The notes under the pieces were generated by a model. The model was not told where the DNA came from. It searched no databases and was given only the letters and a program-made list of their open reading frames with translations. From the NCBI GenBank assembly GCA_021820645.1, contig JAKADJ010000073.1:1-9249 (forward strand): a stretch of 9,249 nt of DNA, written 5' to 3'. Every line of letters starts with the position of its first letter. The stretch's first letter is position 1. Shown piece after piece: positions 7,225 to 9,249 of the stretch. The translations under genes and the position numbers were made by a program. The stretch comes from Bacillota bacterium. GTDB taxonomy: Bacteria > Bacillota_E > Sulfobacillia > Sulfobacillales > Sulfobacillaceae.

Positions 7225-7239
7225 CAGAGACATTCTCTG
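7225..7239 (+). other. Small hairpin after recD
   Basis: CAGAGA (7225-7230) pairs with TCTCTG (7234-7239) around CAT, 12 bases after the recD stop and immediately next to the leader repeat. There is no T tract. It may contribute to the end of the recD message, but it is short and its role is uncertain. Confidence 0.35.
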
Positions 7240-7320
7240 TCGTCGACCTCCGGTAGCGCAAAAACCCCGGGGGATCGACGGCAGCTCTCCGATTCTGGAA
7301 ACGCCCACGCTGTGGGCGTT
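7238..7320 (+). repeat. 83-bp leader-associated repeat, copy B
   Basis: 81 of 83 bases match 1220-1302, and both hairpins are kept. The A-to-G change at the foot of the first stem alters one base pair to a G-T wobble. As with copy A, it ends exactly 82 bp before the first repeat. Here it lies outside any gene, which suggests that the function belongs to the leader rather than to the cas6 coding sequence that copy A overlaps. Confidence 0.78.
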
Positions 7321-7402
7321 GGGGGGATAGACGGGAATAATCTGGCATGCTATGCCAGCGCCAGAGCTCCCTAGCACCCTTGATGGAGAGCGGGGTTTAC
7401 GG
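7321..7402 (+). promoter_or_regulatory. Leader-proximal segment of CRISPR array 2
   Basis: These 82 bp end in GCGGGGTTTACGG next to the first repeat, matching the bases before array 1. They also contain an inverted repeat, CTGGCAT (7342-7348) with ATGCCAG (7352-7358), which has no equivalent in leader 1 and could be an operator or protein site. No clear sigma-70 promoter is visible. The segment is called leader because repeat decay at the far end of the array places the leader here. Confidence 0.6.
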
Positions 7403-7809
7403 GTTTATAGAGCACCTATGAGGTGTTGAAACGGCCTGTCGTTTTTGATCTTTGACGGGATCAGGCGGTTTGGTTTATAGAGAACCTATGAGGTGTTGAA
7501 ACGGGGTGACTCGTCCATGCGTGCCGCTTGGTCCACCGTTTATAGAGAACCTATGAGGTGTTGAAACGCGACCTAGAAGACCATAAAAGACGCCATGTCG
7601 AGTTTATAGAGCACCTATGAGGTGTTGAAACACCTGCACCACGAGATAATCCGTGGTGCGATATCCGTTTGTTTATAGAGAACCTATGAGGTGTTGAAAC
7701 AGGTAAAATAGCTCGCGTGTGAGTGATTGAATTCCCGCGTTTATAGAGAACCTATGAGGTGTTGAAACTTGGGTTGCTCCCACAGCCCAGGAGGCGGTCG
7801 AAAGTTTAT

Positions 7810-7949
7810 CCAGGGAGCCTGTTCGCTAAAACCCTCCTTTTCAAGGGGGGGAACCAGCGGCTCCTGCGGCCGTTGGGCTCGATGCCCAATGGCCGCAATG
7901 ATGTGAGTGAGGTGGAAGCCCCGGACTTCAGGCCGGGGAGGATGTCCAC
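7810..7949 (+). mobile_element. 140-bp structured element in repeat 7 (copy 1), IS605/TnpB-RNA-like
   Basis: The element splits repeat 7 exactly between position 6 (GTTTAT, 7804-7809) and position 7 (7950 on), with no base gained or lost. It is non-coding and folds into three hairpins. The 5' domain has GGAGC/GCTCC enclosing CGCT/AGCG and CCCTCCTT (7832-7839) with AAGGGGGG (7843-7850). The central stem pairs 7866-7878 with 7884-7896. The 3' stem pairs 7919-7926 with 7931-7938 around a TTCA loop, followed by AGG. This 3' hairpin matches the guide-proximal hairpin of TnpB reRNAs, and insertion after a short fixed motif without duplication is how IS200/IS605 elements behave. It would be a non-autonomous derivative moved by a TnpA acting in trans. 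An IscB-type omegaRNA origin is less likely but possible. Confidence 0.72.
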
Positions 7950-8154
7950 AGAGAACCTATGAGGTGTTGAAACATGGCAATCTTTTTGCTCCAGGATCAA
8001 TGCACTGCGGTTTATAGAGCACCTATGAGGTGTTGAAACGGAGCCGGGGCCTTGGGCCTGTTCACCGGGGGATTTCTGAGTTTATAGAGAACCTATGAGG
8101 TGTTGAAACTTCCACAATTTTCAAAGTCGTTACCTGACCCAGCGGACAGTTTAT

Positions 8155-8294
8155 CCAGGGAGCCTGTTCGCTAAAACCCTCCTTTTCAAGGGGGGGAACC
8201 AGCGGCTCCTGCGGCCGTTGGGCTCGATGCCCAATGGCCGCAATGATGTAAGTGAGGGGGAAGCCCCGGACTTCAGGCCGGGGAGGATGTCCAC
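8155..8294 (+). mobile_element. 140-bp structured element in repeat 10 (copy 2), IS605/TnpB-RNA-like
   Basis: It matches copy 1 at 138 of 140 positions; both changes are in the unpaired linker between the central and 3' stems. It splits repeat 10 at the same site (GTTTAT at 8149-8154, the rest from 8295). The host repeat has T at position 11 where copy 1's host has A, and the flanking spacers differ, so this is not a duplicated block of array. It is a separate insertion or a copy transferred by recombination. Near identity means that the event was recent. Confidence 0.72.
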
Positions 8295-8891
8295 AGAGTA
8301 CCTATGAGGTGTTGAAACTTCACCCCCCGGATCCAACAGAGCTAATTTTTCTTCAGTTTATAGAGCACCTATGAGGTGTTGAAACAACTGCGCGGCGGCG
8401 ACGACCGGCACGTTATTTGCGGTTTATAGAGTACCTCTGAGGTGTTGAAACCGGACTTGGTGGTCGGCTTGCTGGACTTCGTCCAAGTTTATAGAGCACC
8501 TCTGAGACGTTGAAACAACAAAATGTCGGCAGAGGGCATGATTAATCCGCGCTCGTTTATAGAGTACCTCTGAGGTGTTGAAACCAACATGGAAACCACA
8601 GAGCGATGAGTCAGAACGGGGTTATAGAGTACCTATGAGGTGTTGAAACGGCGACCGGATCCTCATACCCACAGCATGGGTCTAGTTTATAGAGTACCTA
8701 GAGGTGTTGAAACCGGAGGGGCCAGTTCATGGTATCGATGGTTTTGTCCGTTTATAGAGTACCTATGAGGTGTTGAAACATCGCTACGGATAGTGGTGAG
8801 GCAATGAGCACGTGGGTGTTTATAGAGCACCTATGAGGTGTTGAAACGGTTGGCGACGATTCATTTTTTTGACCTTCTTCTACGAGTTTAT

Positions 8892-9030
8892 CCAGGGAGC
8901 CCGTTTGCTAAAACCCTCCTTTTCAAGGGGGGGATACAGCGGCTCCTCGCGTGAACAGGCTCAATGCCTGATCACGCGAAAGTTTTGCGGTGGGTGGAAG
9001 CTTCGGCCTTCAGGCCGGAGAGGCTTCCAC
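8892..9030 (+). mobile_element. 139-bp diverged structured element in the last repeat (copy 3)
   Basis: It has the same boundaries relative to the repeat (GTTTAT at 8886-8891, remainder from 9031). The 5' domain is nearly unchanged. The central stem has different bases but still pairs: CGCGTG (8948-8953) with CACGCG (8973-8978) and CAGGC with GCCTG. The 3' stem is CTTCGGCC with GGCCGGAG around TTCA. The outer bases GGAAGC and GCTTCC also pair here, better than in copies 1 and 2. The sequence divergence and its place in the oldest, degenerate repeat mark it as an older or different-lineage insertion. Confidence 0.68.
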
Positions 9031-9054
9031 AGAGAACCTATGAAGCGTTGAAAC

Positions 9055-9139
9055 AACCAGGCCTAATGTCCGGCGTTGGATCCCACGAAGAAAGAAAAGG
9101 CTCGTTTCTGTCTACCAAGAAATCAAGGAGGGAACTGTC
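9055..9139 (+). other. Array-distal flank before the last gene
   Basis: 85 bp between the degenerate last repeat and the next gene. It holds the Shine-Dalgarno sequence of the gene at 9140 and a weak AGAAA/TTTCT inverted repeat around 9093-9116. No terminator for the array and no clear promoter can be seen. Confidence 0.4.
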
Positions 9140-9249
9140 GTGCCCACAACCGAACGACGGCCACCGATTCAGCACTCAATCGAAACCCTGGCAGGCCGTT
9201 TGCACCAGATTCGCTATCGCCATCCGGACACCGAATGGTGTGTGGGAGT
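9140..9249 (+). CDS. Start of a gene, possibly another RecD2/OB-fold protein
   Basis: GTG 9140 follows a strong AAGGAGGG (9125-9132) at 7 bases, and the frame is open to the window edge, giving about 36 residues. The visible part has a polar N-terminal stretch, then ETLAGRLHQIRYRHPDTEW. This resembles the first strands of the RecD2 N-terminal OB domain (pattern: sGtverIryrnpetgf-V). That match is by eye, over about 20 residues, so the assignment is tentative. It lies 85 bp after the last repeat and may belong to the backbone of the host replicon rather than to the CRISPR system. Confidence 0.4.
   Translation, partial: MPTTERRPPIQHSIETLAGRLHQIRYRHPDTEWCVG

Larger units (their letters stand above)
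7403..9054 (+). CRISPR. CRISPR array 2 (19 repeat units, 18 spacers, three repeats split by insertions)
   Basis: The 30-bp repeats start at 7403, 7473, 7538, 7602, 7671, 7739, 7804 (split), 8010, 8080, 8149 (split), 8356, 8422, 8487, 8555, 8620, 8685, 8750, 8818 and 8886 (split, degenerate 3' part ending 9054). Spacers are 34-40 bp and all different. The repeat begins GTTTATAGAG, has A, C or T at position 11, then ACCTATGAGG and TGTTGAAAC. The ACCT/AGGT stem around ATG, extendable to 7 bp when position 11 is C, is the likely Cas6 substrate; cutting before the last 8 bases would leave a GTTGAAAC handle. The degenerate last repeat and the upstream leader set transcription to the + strand. Repeat 15 reads GGTTAT at its start, and repeat 16 lacks one loop base. 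No gene is present between 7213 and 9139; short open frames here run through repeats. Confidence 0.97.

Noticed and set aside
7810..7949. Reading the inserted elements as unusually long spacers or as ordinary MITEs with terminal inverted repeats
   Set aside because: The repeat is cut precisely within itself, the three copies share sequence and structure, and there are no terminal inverted repeats or target duplications. An IS605-type explanation fits better.
7759..8336. Open frames through array 2, such as + 7759-7962 and minus 7806-8000 and 8151-8336, whose translations repeat similar peptides
   Set aside because: They run through CRISPR repeats and the 140-bp elements; the repeated peptide is the translated repeat DNA, and none has a ribosome binding site.
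8869..9051. A 60-codon + strand open frame across copy 3
   Set aside because: It crosses a spacer, a split repeat and a structured element; no Shine-Dalgarno sequence and no recognisable protein.
7403..9054. Type I-A, I-B or III assignment based on the GTTGAAAC-like repeat end
   Set aside because: No Cas3, Cas8 or Cas10 is present and the adjacent genes are Csf1, Csf2 and Csf3 with a RecD-like helicase; repeat ends of this kind are shared by several types.

Overview
The window carries a nearly complete type IV CRISPR-Cas locus of the subtype that uses a RecD-like helicase (IV-D-like). It encodes a Cas6 endonuclease, Csf1 (large-subunit-like, zinc-binding), Csf2 (Cas7-like backbone), Csf3 (Cas5-like) and an SF1B helicase in place of the DinG seen in IV-A. 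All genes are on the + strand. There is no cas1, cas2, cas3 or cas10 in the window. Strong AGGAGG-type ribosome binding sites, moderately high GC and the gene content suggest a Firmicute. Type IV systems are usually plasmid-borne, so a plasmid is likely. A Sulfobacillus-like acidophile would fit, but that is a guess.

Layout: the end of an unrecognised gene (to 350); cas6 (444-1238); a leader and a small CRISPR array (1385-1553); an antisense remnant of an IS200/IS605-type right end (about 1578-1610); csf1, csf2, csf3 and recD (1659-7212); a second leader; a large CRISPR array (7403-9054, 19 repeat units, 18 spacers of 34-40 bp); and the start of another gene at 9140. The two arrays share the same 30-bp repeat. 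Each is preceded by an 83-bp element (81/83 identical) that ends exactly 82 bp before the first repeat, so they look like duplicated leader-array units flanking the effector operon.

The most striking signal is in the large array. Three of its repeats are split at the same point, after GTTTAT, by a 139-140 bp non-coding element. The elements have no target duplication. They fold into three hairpins with covarying stems and end in a hairpin very like the guide-proximal hairpin of TnpB-associated RNA (reRNA/omegaRNA). In that reading the sequence just outside the right end, which is the guide position, is the remainder of the CRISPR repeat, and the left flank TTTAT is the target/TAM. A matching nuclease supplied in trans would then be addressed to the other repeats of the same array, which would explain repeated insertion at one site. 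The insertion point leaves the Cas6 hairpin and the crRNA 5' handle intact, so the array probably still works.

How the parts work together (inference from family knowledge): Cas6 cuts the array transcripts, Csf1-Csf2-Csf3 assemble on the crRNA, and RecD is recruited to unwind or displace targeted DNA. New spacers would need Cas1-Cas2 from elsewhere in the cell.
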